64,000 nt of DNA from Chloroflexia bacterium SDU3-3. GTDB lineage: Bacteria; Chloroflexota; Chloroflexia; Chloroflexales; Roseiflexaceae. The DNA lies in assembly GCA_009268125.1 (NCBI GenBank), contig WBOU01000002.1:62001-126000 (forward strand), given 5' to 3'. Below the pieces are notes generated by a model. The model searched no databases, was not told the DNA's origin, and saw only the letters and a list, made by a program, of their open reading frames with translations. The position numbers and the translations under genes were made by a program. Positions within the stretch are counted from its first letter, which is position 1. Each line of letters begins with the position of its first letter. Of this stretch, positions 42,419 to 53,783 are shown piece after piece.

Positions 42419-42805
42419 AGATCACCGATTGGCTATTCGACTGGTGGCTGGTTGAGGGATGGCGGCGCGGTTGCTCCAATCTACAATAGCATGAACTGTC
42501 AAGCTCTAGCCGCTGATGTGCGTTGTTAGGCGAGGCTTTGGCGATGCTCCTGTGAACCCGGCCAGGGGATATCGCCTTCAACACGTGTCATTTTGCATGT
42601 CTGTACGAGGCGTTCTTTGTGAAAATGTGCGTTACCGTCGGGTCGGACAGGGGCGCTTTTGTTGGCGGCACCTTCGCCGCATGGGCCGGGTGGGAAGGGT
42701 TAGCGCTGCCCTGTTTTCGAGACCTTATTTTCCTTGCTGTCTTGGAGTCTTGGTGGTGTATCGGTTCTTTTGTGCCCTTGGAGTCTTGGTGGTGTATCGC
42801 TCGGC
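42419..42805. repeat. 387-bp intergenic region with inverted A-family fragment and CTTGGTGG repeats
   Basis: 42669-42696 (GGCACCTTCGCCGCATGGGC and onward) is the reverse complement of the left part of the repeat at 1170-1356. 42738-42800 holds two copies of CTTGGAGTCTTGGTGGTGTA (family related to CCACGAAG), each with a GAGTC site (42745 and 42781). No gene seen. Confidence 0.7.
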
Positions 42806-44554
42806 TTAGGCACCGTAGAAGTCGGTGAAGCCGTCGGCGTCTAGCCGCTCAAGCATGCGGCGGGCCTTCTCGGCAGATTCGGGGAAACGCGCCGCCGCGA
42901 TGGTCTCTGGCTCGATGCTGGCGGCCTTGGCCCAGGGCTGCGGCTCGCCACCGATCAGCAGGTCGATCAGGCTGACAAGGGCGCGGCGCAGGCGCGGGTT
43001 GTCGTCGCCGCGCAGCTTGGGCAGAATCTTCTGCTTGATCTGCTGGTCGAGCGCCTGGGCGGGCGCGATCACGCCCTGGGCGTGATCAAGGTAGCGCAGC
43101 ATCTCGCTGACCGTGCGATAGCCGAAGGGCTGGCCGGCCCGCGTGAGGATGGCGTGCAGCTGGGCGATCACATCCCAGCTCGGCTCATCCACCGGGCCTC
43201 GGTAGGTGGCGCGGAACGCCGCCAGGTCCACATCGCGCAGCTCGATCACATTGGCCCGATCCAGCAGCTTGTCGGAGAGGCTGTGGGTGCTCTCATCCAC
43301 ATTTACTGTGCCGGTCAAGCGCACATTCAGCGGCAGGCGGAAGGGGCTGCGCAGCGCCTCGCCCGCCGTGGTGGTGGCCTCGTCGCCGGGGATGCCCAGG
43401 TCGATCAGGTGGTCCTCGGTCTCCAGCGCCGAGAGGATGGGCGCGAGGTAGTACTCGGGCCGCGCCAGGTTCATCTCGTCTAGGCACACGTAGTAGGTGG
43501 CCGCCGGGTCGGCGGCGGCGCGCTGCAGGAAGCGCAGGAAGGGCGTGGCGTGAAAGGTGCCGGTGAGCGCGTTGTGGTAGCCCAGCAGGTCGCGGGCGTT
43601 GTGCCAGTCGGGTTGCACCGCCACCAGCAGGTAGTAGGGGTTCTCCTGGCCGGGGCGCAGTGCGGCGGCGTGCACCGCGTCGGCGTAGAGCTTGGTGAGG
43701 CGGGTTTTGCCTGTGCCCGAGATGCCGGGCAGGATGACCAGCGGCTTGGTCTGCAGGGCCACGTGGTAGGCGCGGATGGTTGGCTCGGGCAGGGCGAAGC
43801 CGTGCGCCCGGATGCGCTCGACGATTGTCTCGATCGGCGGCAGCGCGCCCTGGCGGTAGATCGCGCGGCCCTCGCGCAGCAGCGCCGGGCCGTCCGGCTC
43901 CAGATCCTCGGCGTGCTCCATCACTGCCTCGTTGAGGGCCAGCAGGTCGAGCACGTCGGCGATCAGCTGCTGGGCGAAGGATGGATCTGCGATCCGGGCG
44001 TCATCCCAGCGGTAGGCGAAGCCCGCCAGCAGCGGGCCGGGCCTGCGGCTGCGCAGGTAGCGCTCGATCCACGGCGCGTCCGCGTCGCCAGGCTGCCCGG
44101 CCCTCGCCCTATCTTCTACAAAGCGCACATCGGTGACGCGCTCGATCAGCGGCTGCCACACCGCGCGGCCGTCCTCCCACACCTGGCCCAGCTGTGGCTT
44201 GCGCGCCCGCGCCACCTGCAGCGTCACCAGCACCGTGCGCTCGGCGGCGCTGACGGCCACGTAGATGCCCGACCCGCGCGGCGGCCTGTCGACGGCGAAG
44301 TGGTATTCGTCGATCGGTGCGCGCGCGCCGCTGCCCCGGTTGACATAGCGCAGATTCTTGAAGGTGATCTCGTAGATCGGCCAGATGCGTGGGAAGCGGC
44401 GCTCGCCCTCGGCGCGCAGCAGCTCGGCCAGGGCGGCCAGCTGGGGGTGCAGCAGCGCCTGCACAGCGGCCCAGCGCTCGGCGGGGCCGGGCACGGCCAG
44501 CGCGGCAAGCACATCTGGCGTAAAGCCAGTAAAATGGCGAGATGCATCGGTCAT
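42806..44554 (-). CDS. McrB-like AAA+ ATPase
   Basis: A 582-residue protein with an unassigned N-terminal half (FPRIWPIYEITFKNLRYVNRG, a probable target-binding domain) and a C-terminal McrB-type AAA+ module. Walker A is LPGISGTGKTRLTKLYA (about residue 230), Walker B CLDEMNLARPEYYLAPIL, and LTGTVNVDESTHSLSDKLLDRANVIEL is the NxxD-type block typical of McrB. McrB proteins use nucleotide hydrolysis to drive a McrC nuclease against modified DNA. No mcrC or nuclease gene is adjacent, so this is an orphan or uses a distant partner. ATG 44554 starts the conserved part; a longer frame to 44719 is unlikely because it overlaps a divergent promoter. Confidence 0.8.
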   Translation of the reverse strand: MTDASRHFTGFTPDVLAALAVPGPAERWAAVQALLHPQLAALAELLRAEGERRFPRIWPIYEITFKNLRYVNRGSGARAPIDEYHFAVDRPPRGSGIYVAVSAAERTVLVTLQVARARKPQLGQVWEDGRAVWQPLIERVTDVRFVEDRARAGQPGDADAPWIERYLRSRRPGPLLAGFAYRWDDARIADPSFAQQLIADVLDLLALNEAVMEHAEDLEPDGPALLREGRAIYRQGALPPIETIVERIRAHGFALPEPTIRAYHVALQTKPLVILPGISGTGKTRLTKLYADAVHAAALRPGQENPYYLLVAVQPDWHNARDLLGYHNALTGTFHATPFLRFLQRAAADPAATYYVCLDEMNLARPEYYLAPILSALETEDHLIDLGIPGDEATTTAGEALRSPFRLPLNVRLTGTVNVDESTHSLSDKLLDRANVIELRDVDLAAFRATYRGPVDEPSWDVIAQLHAILTRAGQPFGYRTVSEMLRYLDHAQGVIAPAQALDQQIKQKILPKLRGDDNPRLRRALVSLIDLLIGGEPQPWAKAASIEPETIAAARFPESAEKARRMLERLDADGFTDFYGA

Positions 44555-44679
44555 CGCGCGGTCGGGTCGCTTTCTCTGGCAGGGCGAAGTGCGCTGCGCG
44601 GTAGTATAGCACAGCGCGCCATGGGCGACATGTAGTATAGCACATGTGTTCAAAAAGAAACGCGAAAATGGCCGGAATG

Positions 44680-44688
44680 TGGTATAAT
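44680..44688 (+). promoter_or_regulatory. Extended -10 promoter for the membrane protein-gyrB unit
   Basis: TGGTATAAT is a perfect TGn-extended -10 element, 24 bp upstream of the TTG start at 44712. Repeated GTAGTATAGCACA words at about 44601 and 44630 lie upstream in the divergent gap. Confidence 0.6.
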
Positions 44689-44711
44689 AGAGAGGTTTAG
44701 AGGAGAGAGCA

Positions 44712-45704
44712 TTGAGCATCGTGAAGCCTCAAACTACGTCACTGATCGACACGCTCACCCAGGGGTTCTCCACCATCAACCGCAGGCTCTGGGTGCTTAT
44801 CATTCCCATCCTTCTCAACGTCTACTTCTGGTATGGGCCGCAGGTCTCGCTGGCTCCGCTCACCGAGGGTGTGCTGAACTTTTTTGAGCAGCAGGCCGAG
44901 GCCACCGGCCAGACCGCCGCCGCGCAGGCCTACGACAGCATGCGCGTGATGCAGCAGGCCGACCTGATCCAGCAGTTCGACATGGTGGGCCTGGTGCCGC
45001 GCCTCTCGGCCTACGCGGTCTCGGGGGCGCAGGATGGTGGCCTGCCCCTGCCCGGGGAGGTCTGGGCACCGCTGCAGCCCCAGCGCGTGGTCTGGACGGC
45101 CACCAACGGCTCGCTGGCCGCGCTGCTCTTTCTGCTGATCACCTTTATGCGCATCCCGCTGGGCGTACTGTTCATGAGCATGCTGGCCGGCGCGGTGCTG
45201 GCCGAGCGCGAGAGTCTGCGGGCCTGGGCGGTGCGCACGGGCCTCACTGGCGCGTCGCTGCTGGGCTACCTGGCCATCCTGCTGGCGGCCATCCTGGTGC
45301 TGCTGGTGCCGCTGGCCTTCGTCGCCGCGCTCTTCACCCTGGTGGTGCCGCTGCTCGGCTCGCTGGCCCTGCTGGTGCTGTTCACCGCGGTGTTCTGGGT
45401 GCGCATCTACATCGGCTTCACGCCCGAGGCGATCGCCGTGGGGCGGCTCGACACCATCAAGGCGCTGCGCACAAGCTACCAGATGGTGCGCCAGCACTTC
45501 TGGGCCACCATCGGCCTGCTGGCGCTCAGCTTCGTGATCAGCGTGGGCATGGGCGTGCTATGGGGCCTGCTGGTGGGCAACACCATCGGACTCATCCTGG
45601 CCGTGGTGGGCAGCGCCTACATCGGCTGCGGCCTGGGCGCGGCGCGCATGATCTTCTTCCGCGAACGGGCAACGATACATATACCTGGTACGAGCAAAAG
45701 CTAG
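44712..45704 (+). CDS. Integral membrane protein of unknown function upstream of gyrB
   Basis: A 330-residue protein with about six membrane helices (residues 28-45, 130-150, 155-172, 178-210, 215-240 and 255-305) and an external-looking loop at 50-125. The last third resembles glycerophosphoryl-transferase-like or DUF-type bacterial membrane proteins (IKALRTSYQMVRQHFWATIGLLAL). The start is TTG 44712 with AGGAGAGAGCA before it. gyrB begins 51 nt downstream and no terminator intervenes, so they may be co-transcribed. No specific function can be assigned. Confidence 0.7.
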   Translation: MSIVKPQTTSLIDTLTQGFSTINRRLWVLIIPILLNVYFWYGPQVSLAPLTEGVLNFFEQQAEATGQTAAAQAYDSMRVMQQADLIQQFDMVGLVPRLSAYAVSGAQDGGLPLPGEVWAPLQPQRVVWTATNGSLAALLFLLITFMRIPLGVLFMSMLAGAVLAERESLRAWAVRTGLTGASLLGYLAILLAAILVLLVPLAFVAALFTLVVPLLGSLALLVLFTAVFWVRIYIGFTPEAIAVGRLDTIKALRTSYQMVRQHFWATIGLLALSFVISVGMGVLWGLLVGNTIGLILAVVGSAYIGCGLGAARMIFFRERATIHIPGTSKS

Positions 45705-45755
45705 CGCCTGCGGCCACGGCGGCAGCGCTGGCACCACTGAAAAGAGCACACACCT

Positions 45756-48995
<3,240 letters not shown>

Positions 48996-48997
48996 CG

Positions 48998-49062
48998 TGT
49001 AATTTGTCACGCGTATTGGCGCTAGCGTCACGCGTATTGGCACTAGCGTCACGCGTATTGGC
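48998..49062 (+). repeat. Left transposon end: terminal repeat and three TnsB-type sites
   Basis: The 15-bp core GTCACGCGTATTGGC occurs exactly three times, at 49006-49020, 49027-49041 and 49048-49062, each 21 bp apart and in the same orientation. The terminal repeat TGTAATTT plus the first core forms the inverted repeat. This resembles the multiple 22-bp TnsB-binding sites of Tn7, here placed on one face of the helix. Confidence 0.93.
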
Positions 49063-49130
49063 AAAGTCGGGCTTTAGGCAAATACTTGGTATAGGAGAAA
49101 GTTGGAATCCTGAGGAGATAGTGAGGAAAA

Positions 49131-49167
49131 GTGAGTGCATCTTGAGTTCTAGTCAAGATGCACTCAC
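49131..49167 (-). terminator. Bidirectional-type hairpin between transposon end and cargo operon
   Basis: A perfect 15-bp stem (GTGAGTGCATCTTGA with its complement) and 7-nt loop. On the minus strand it is followed by CTTTTCC, so it can end the cargo operon whose last stop is at 49233. On the plus strand it is followed by GATTATTATATAT and could also blunt transcription arriving from gyrB. Confidence 0.75.
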
Positions 49168-49232
49168 GATTATTATATATGGGTTACAGCTAGATAAGTT
49201 AGTTGCTAGTGGCTATCTCAAATTTATAAGCC

Positions 49233-49754
49233 TTAATTCAACCAATAAATTATAATATCCAGTTTTTTTGCAGCTATAGATATCATATCACGATATGACT
49301 TATCTATGAAACGACCTTGTGTATGATCTGTGATAAAAATAATATTCCTATTTATATTTTTAATCTCATAAGCTCGTTCAAATGCGCTCAGCATGGATGT
49401 TCTCCAATCCTTTGCTGTTGATAATGTATAGAGTTGATTGTTATCACAGAGAAATGCTTGTGGTTTTGTAAATACTTGCGAGATATGATCACAAGATATA
49501 CTATGAAGTTGAAGAATTCTTTTTAAATCAGGTTTCTGTTTACTAGAATAAGATTTCATTATTGTATCTTTTAGATAAACTCGAACACGACTAGAATCCA
49601 TAATCTTTTCTAGCTTACCGCCAATATTGGGGTCAGAAGTCCATACTTCATAGTATTGCTTTCTCTGAGAAATTGTTAAGTGCAACCAGTCTATTTCATC
49701 TGCGTATTTGTAAAGAGCCTCGCGAATCTCGTGCTTTATGTCATCAACCTTCAT
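49233..49754 (-). CDS. Unrecognised protein, last gene of the cargo operon, 173 aa
   Basis: Begins MKVDDIKHEIREALYKYADE after AGGAGAGCTATA. The N-terminal half is helical; the C-terminal half alternates strands and helices (FTKPQAFLCDNNQLYTLS, RNIIFITDHTQGRF, YRDMISIAAKKLDIIIYWLN). The last segment reads like a nuclease- or Rossmann-type strand-helix-strand, but I cannot point to catalytic residues. It starts 25 nt after the helicase gene ends, so it is co-transcribed and presumably a subunit, nuclease or immunity factor of the same system. The AT-rich codon use matches the other cargo genes. Confidence 0.75.
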   Translation of the reverse strand: MKVDDIKHEIREALYKYADEIDWLHLTISQRKQYYEVWTSDPNIGGKLEKIMDSSRVRVYLKDTIMKSYSSKQKPDLKRILQLHSISCDHISQVFTKPQAFLCDNNQLYTLSTAKDWRTSMLSAFERAYEIKNINRNIIFITDHTQGRFIDKSYRDMISIAAKKLDIIIYWLN

Positions 49755-49779
49755 TATAGCTCTCCTAATTAGAGGAAGA

Positions 49780-51456
49780 TTACTCTGGGAAATTAAATTG
49801 GTTTGGGTCAAGTATTGGTAAGCGGACTAATTCATCTTCTTCGTAATCTTGAATATTTCCAAGATCCGCAATCCACTCATAGAAAAAATTGCCCATAGAA
49901 CGATCAATAAAATTTACAACTGCATGAGGTAAAGGTAACCTTTCAACAAAGTTATCATCTTGATTATCTAATAAATCAAATGCAGCATGAATCCTACGGA
50001 TATCAGCAGCAAAGTCCATTACTATAACATTATCCTTTGTTGGGCTTAGTCTTAAACCTCTACCAAGTTGTTGAACGAATATGCGTCGACTATGTGTTAC
50101 CCTTAGGAAAACCAGCATGTCAACATCTGGAACATCTACACCTTCATTAAAAATATCTACTACACATATAAATTGTATTTTGTTAGCTGCAAACTGAGAA
50201 AGTATTTTAAACCTTATAGTAGGTTCATCTGTATTGGTTAAGGATGCTGCCGTAAAACCAGATCTACGTAAGTCACTGGCAAAACTTTGTGCATGTATTT
50301 GAGAAGGACTAAATACAATACATCTTCGGCGATTATTTGAATCGTATACCTCTCTTATTTTATGTATTGCTTCATCATCACGTATTGGAATGATTAATTT
50401 TTTATTTAATTGACCTATTGTATATCCATATTGTGACTCAGACTTAACTAATTTCCAATCAATACTATCCAGATATATTCTATAATCTACATTGGAAAGG
50501 TATCCCTGGGCCAAACCTTCTTTAATACCCATGTAGAAAACCGGTTTTCCAAGGATTGATGTAATAGGTGTACCCTCTGCACGCCATGGAGTAGCTGTAA
50601 TACCAATGAGTTTAGATGGATTTAGTTGTTCTATAGTCTTTGAGTATCCAGGTGCACCTAAGTGATGCGCTTCATCTACTATTACTAAATCGAAGTACGG
50701 AAGGTTATTAGCATTAGAAAGAGATTGTACAGTAGCGAAAGTAATACCTTCAAAGAAGCTAGGTTTTTCTCCATCAGCAAGTCGATGGGTTGGGATAGTT
50801 TTGGGTAGGTGACGCCAAAAGCTTGTTAGTAATTGATTAACTAACGTAACAGTATGTGCAAGTACAAGAATTCTTCCTCGGTCAAGAAACCCATCAGATA
50901 GCAAATCTGCTACCAATTCTGCAACAATAACTGTTTTCCCCAATCCTGTTGCTAATACGATAAGCCCATGGCCACTTTCTAATACAGCAGAGCGTAAACG
51001 TTCGACAGCCTCAGCTTGATAATCTCGAAGAGTAGGCCGTGAGGGAACATATAGTGGAACTTTGTAACTTGCTTTCTTGAGGTCTTCGGGTCCTAAATGT
51101 TGGATCTGTAAACCAAATCCTTTTAACCTCTCTAATTCTTGAAAGAAAGCACGTGTTGGTTGTTGGGATGTTATAATACCTAATTTATCTGCATCATAGA
51201 TCATGCCTGCTTTACGTATTTCATTAATTGCTTGTTTCCCAGGAGGTGTTTTTGATGAGAACTTACACTGAAATACCCAGATAGCTCCTTTAGGGTCGGT
51301 TGCTAGTATATCAGCTCCACTATCTCCTGAGCGTCCTACTACTCGTGGATTCTTCCACCCTGCATGTAGTAGAAGACGGACAGGAGTTCTTTCAAATTCC
51401 TGCCATGGCCCATATCTGAGTAGTATATCATCAAATAATTCAGGCATATATTTCAT
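49780..51456 (-). CDS. SF2 helicase with N-terminal Mrr-like restriction nuclease domain
   Basis: A 558-residue fusion. Residues 1-130 form an Mrr-type PD-(D/E)xK nuclease: GDSGADILATDPKGAIWVFQCKF, with Asp49 and Gln63-x-Lys65 as the expected active site. Residues 140-500 are a superfamily 2 helicase/translocase: LRDYQAEAVERL (Q-type motif), LIVLATGLGKTVIVAEL (motif I), LVIVDEAHHLG (DEAH, motif II), GITATPWR (III), FICVVDIFNEGVDVPDVDM (V) and IFVQQLGRGLR (VI). This architecture matches translocating restriction effectors that cut DNA lacking protection. Its start overlaps the end of the GHKL ATPase gene by 17 nt, so both are translated from one mRNA. Confidence 0.9.
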   Translation of the reverse strand: MKYMPELFDDILLRYGPWQEFERTPVRLLLHAGWKNPRVVGRSGDSGADILATDPKGAIWVFQCKFSSKTPPGKQAINEIRKAGMIYDADKLGIITSQQPTRAFFQELERLKGFGLQIQHLGPEDLKKASYKVPLYVPSRPTLRDYQAEAVERLRSAVLESGHGLIVLATGLGKTVIVAELVADLLSDGFLDRGRILVLAHTVTLVNQLLTSFWRHLPKTIPTHRLADGEKPSFFEGITFATVQSLSNANNLPYFDLVIVDEAHHLGAPGYSKTIEQLNPSKLIGITATPWRAEGTPITSILGKPVFYMGIKEGLAQGYLSNVDYRIYLDSIDWKLVKSESQYGYTIGQLNKKLIIPIRDDEAIHKIREVYDSNNRRRCIVFSPSQIHAQSFASDLRRSGFTAASLTNTDEPTIRFKILSQFAANKIQFICVVDIFNEGVDVPDVDMLVFLRVTHSRRIFVQQLGRGLRLSPTKDNVIVMDFAADIRRIHAAFDLLDNQDDNFVERLPLPHAVVNFIDRSMGNFFYEWIADLGNIQDYEEDELVRLPILDPNQFNFPE

Positions 51457-53773
51457 CCAAACTAGACATATAGCTCTCTATACGGCCCATGCAAGCACGG
51501 ACAAAAACAAGATATGATCGAGATAATTCTAGAGGAGGAGTTAATGGATTAGCAAATTCACCAATTTTAGTTAGTGAAATCCATACATCTTGCATCAGTT
51601 GCTTCTGATAAATAGCTAATAAATCGGTATTGCCTCCAAGCTTTGATGGATTCCAATCACGCTTAAAACACCTATCATCAAAGAACAATGATGGTTCGCT
51701 TTGGAGCAAAGAAGCTATATGCCATACCTCAAGGAAATCAATCTTCTTAGCATTCGCTGCCCCTAAAGCATAAGACAGTTCGACTCTTTGTTGATCTTCT
51801 GGTGATAGCTTTCTTAGAAGGTTTTCCTGTGAATCTTCGCTAAGTTTGTTTGCGAGTTTATAGATTAGTTTCTTTCTAAGACTATCTATATCTGATCGTA
51901 TCTCGTTGGTACCTAAAGAATCTGCTGCTGAAAACTTGTTTCTTAAACTGACTAAGATTTCTCCATAATGAGTTCCATCACGAACACCCATTGCAGCTAC
52001 TTCTTCAGATGTTATATAATGAGCGAATTCTGCTAATATAGCATCTCTTAGTTGAAATGATGCAGAATTAAAAGAAGGGTGTTTTGGTTGAATTTCAACC
52101 TCGAATACTCCTTTTTCAGTTATTCTACTTTTCCAAGGTGTTCCATGAAATGAATCAAGTGGTTTATTTATATCATAGACTTCAATGACATATACTCGGC
52201 TAGATAAACCTATTCCACTAACTGTAGAACTTAACTGAGGTATTATTATTCTGTTAGTTTTTGTTTCATTGATAACATTAAGCTTTCCAGGTGGTATTTC
52301 TTTGATATTGGTTGGTTGATTAGTTGATGTGGTAATACTGTTAATTTCTGATGATATTCCCGTATCAAGACCAATATCAGTCTCGATTGAGTCGGACTCT
52401 TTGAATTCAATATTGTACTCGTCTGTGCTGGTAGGTGTTGATTCCTCACCTTCTAATTCTATCTTCCATTTATTGTTGTCTAAGTATTCAGTTATGCCTT
52501 TCCTATAAGAATCTGCCCACAAGCGAGCTTTATCATTGTCTTGAATAAAAAGTATATCCCTCCATGTCTGGTTTGATTTTGAGAGAGGTGAATTTCTGCG
52601 AAATACTCTGAATAGCAGCCCTAGAGGTGAATTATTGGCTTCAGGGAAACCGTGTTTAGGTCTATTAATAAGAGGTTCATTATTGCGAATCGCATTCAGT
52701 AATTGTTTCCAACTAGAATGCTCTCTTTCGAATCTATGTTTGGTATAAAAAACATATCCATGATCTAGATGGATTTCACCGACAATTCTTCCTCTATTAC
52801 GTGGGTCATCTATAGGGTACTCTAAAACGTCATCCCATTCGAAGAGGCTCTTACATCCTATTTCTATTTTTCTCCCATTTCTGATAAGATCTATACCGAA
52901 TTCTTTGTTGTCAGCGTACCTCTGAATTCCAATCCAACCATAGATTCTTTCAGGGACTTCGATTACGTCATCTCTGGATATATTGTCTAAAGAATCATAT
53001 AGCTTACCATCTATTTTAGATAAGTATTTAATGCCAAAGGTCTGATTTATTTCTTGAACTGGGCGCACTAATCCTTCATTTTTCCGATATACGTCCCAAT
53101 CTGCAGGCCATATACAGTGCTGCCAAGCTTCTATTTTTTTGTTATTCATATAGAGAGAAAAGCCAATAGGAAGAGGGGTTTGGGAACGCAGCATTGTGCT
53201 GTATACCTTAGATAAATACTCACTTATATTATTTCGTACCCATTGGGTATTTAGGAAAGAACCTTTCCATTCAGAACGTAGTCGAGAAACTTCGATTTCT
53301 GTACCACTAGTATTTGGGTCTGCTTTTATCCTTGTGAGGGGCTTTAGTAAATATGACCCACCAGTAGCCATTTTAGGTAAATCTATGTCTAAACCTACCC
53401 ACTCTTCATCACCAGCACGCGTAGTCCAAATTTTTGTTAATGAGCCTAGTCGCGCCGTAGCTATATTGAATCCTATACCATAAAGGCCAAGATTGCCAAA
53501 GCGATCATTAGAACTCCAGCCAGCTTTAACAGCAAGTTCCAGATCTTTGATTGACATTCCAGGCCCATTATCTTTGACAACAACTGTCTCTTGCCCTAAA
53601 GCAATATTAACTCTAGGCTTTTCTATAGGATCTCCGGCACGCATTCTCTTAAGAAAACCATCTATAGAATTATCAATAAGCTCGGCTAGACATTGCCAAG
53701 GACGGAGTTCAATTTCACCTAAGACCGTCAGGATGGTAGGATGGGGCGTTACATCAATCAGCTCGGAATTCAT
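51440..53773 (-). CDS. MORC-like GHKL (Bergerat-fold) ATPase
   Basis: A 777-residue protein. The N-terminal 200 residues form a Bergerat-fold ATPase: CLAELIDNSIDGFL (N box; Glu31 and Asn35), VVVKDNGPGMS (G1) and LGLYGIGFNIATARLG (G2). The 500-residue remainder has a transducer-like S5 region followed by a long segment I cannot assign, ending in helices. MORC/MutL-type ATPases of this kind have been described in bacterial restriction-modification-like clusters with cytosine methylases and SF2 helicases, as here. Expected role: an ATP-driven clamp or conformational switch on DNA. The gene lies 10 nt after the methyltransferase gene. Confidence 0.88.
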   Translation of the reverse strand: MNSELIDVTPHPTILTVLGEIELRPWQCLAELIDNSIDGFLKRMRAGDPIEKPRVNIALGQETVVVKDNGPGMSIKDLELAVKAGWSSNDRFGNLGLYGIGFNIATARLGSLTKIWTTRAGDEEWVGLDIDLPKMATGGSYLLKPLTRIKADPNTSGTEIEVSRLRSEWKGSFLNTQWVRNNISEYLSKVYSTMLRSQTPLPIGFSLYMNNKKIEAWQHCIWPADWDVYRKNEGLVRPVQEINQTFGIKYLSKIDGKLYDSLDNISRDDVIEVPERIYGWIGIQRYADNKEFGIDLIRNGRKIEIGCKSLFEWDDVLEYPIDDPRNRGRIVGEIHLDHGYVFYTKHRFEREHSSWKQLLNAIRNNEPLINRPKHGFPEANNSPLGLLFRVFRRNSPLSKSNQTWRDILFIQDNDKARLWADSYRKGITEYLDNNKWKIELEGEESTPTSTDEYNIEFKESDSIETDIGLDTGISSEINSITTSTNQPTNIKEIPPGKLNVINETKTNRIIIPQLSSTVSGIGLSSRVYVIEVYDINKPLDSFHGTPWKSRITEKGVFEVEIQPKHPSFNSASFQLRDAILAEFAHYITSEEVAAMGVRDGTHYGEILVSLRNKFSAADSLGTNEIRSDIDSLRKKLIYKLANKLSEDSQENLLRKLSPEDQQRVELSYALGAANAKKIDFLEVWHIASLLQSEPSLFFDDRCFKRDWNPSKLGGNTDLLAIYQKQLMQDVWISLTKIGEFANPLTPPLELSRSYLVFVRACMGRIESYMSSLDEIYA

Positions 53774-53783
53774 AGTATCTATC

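Noticed and set aside
49004-49255. Plus-strand frame starting in the left transposon end (SRVLALASRVLALASRVLA)
   Set aside because: The repeated peptide is only the translation of the three 21-bp TnsB-type sites.
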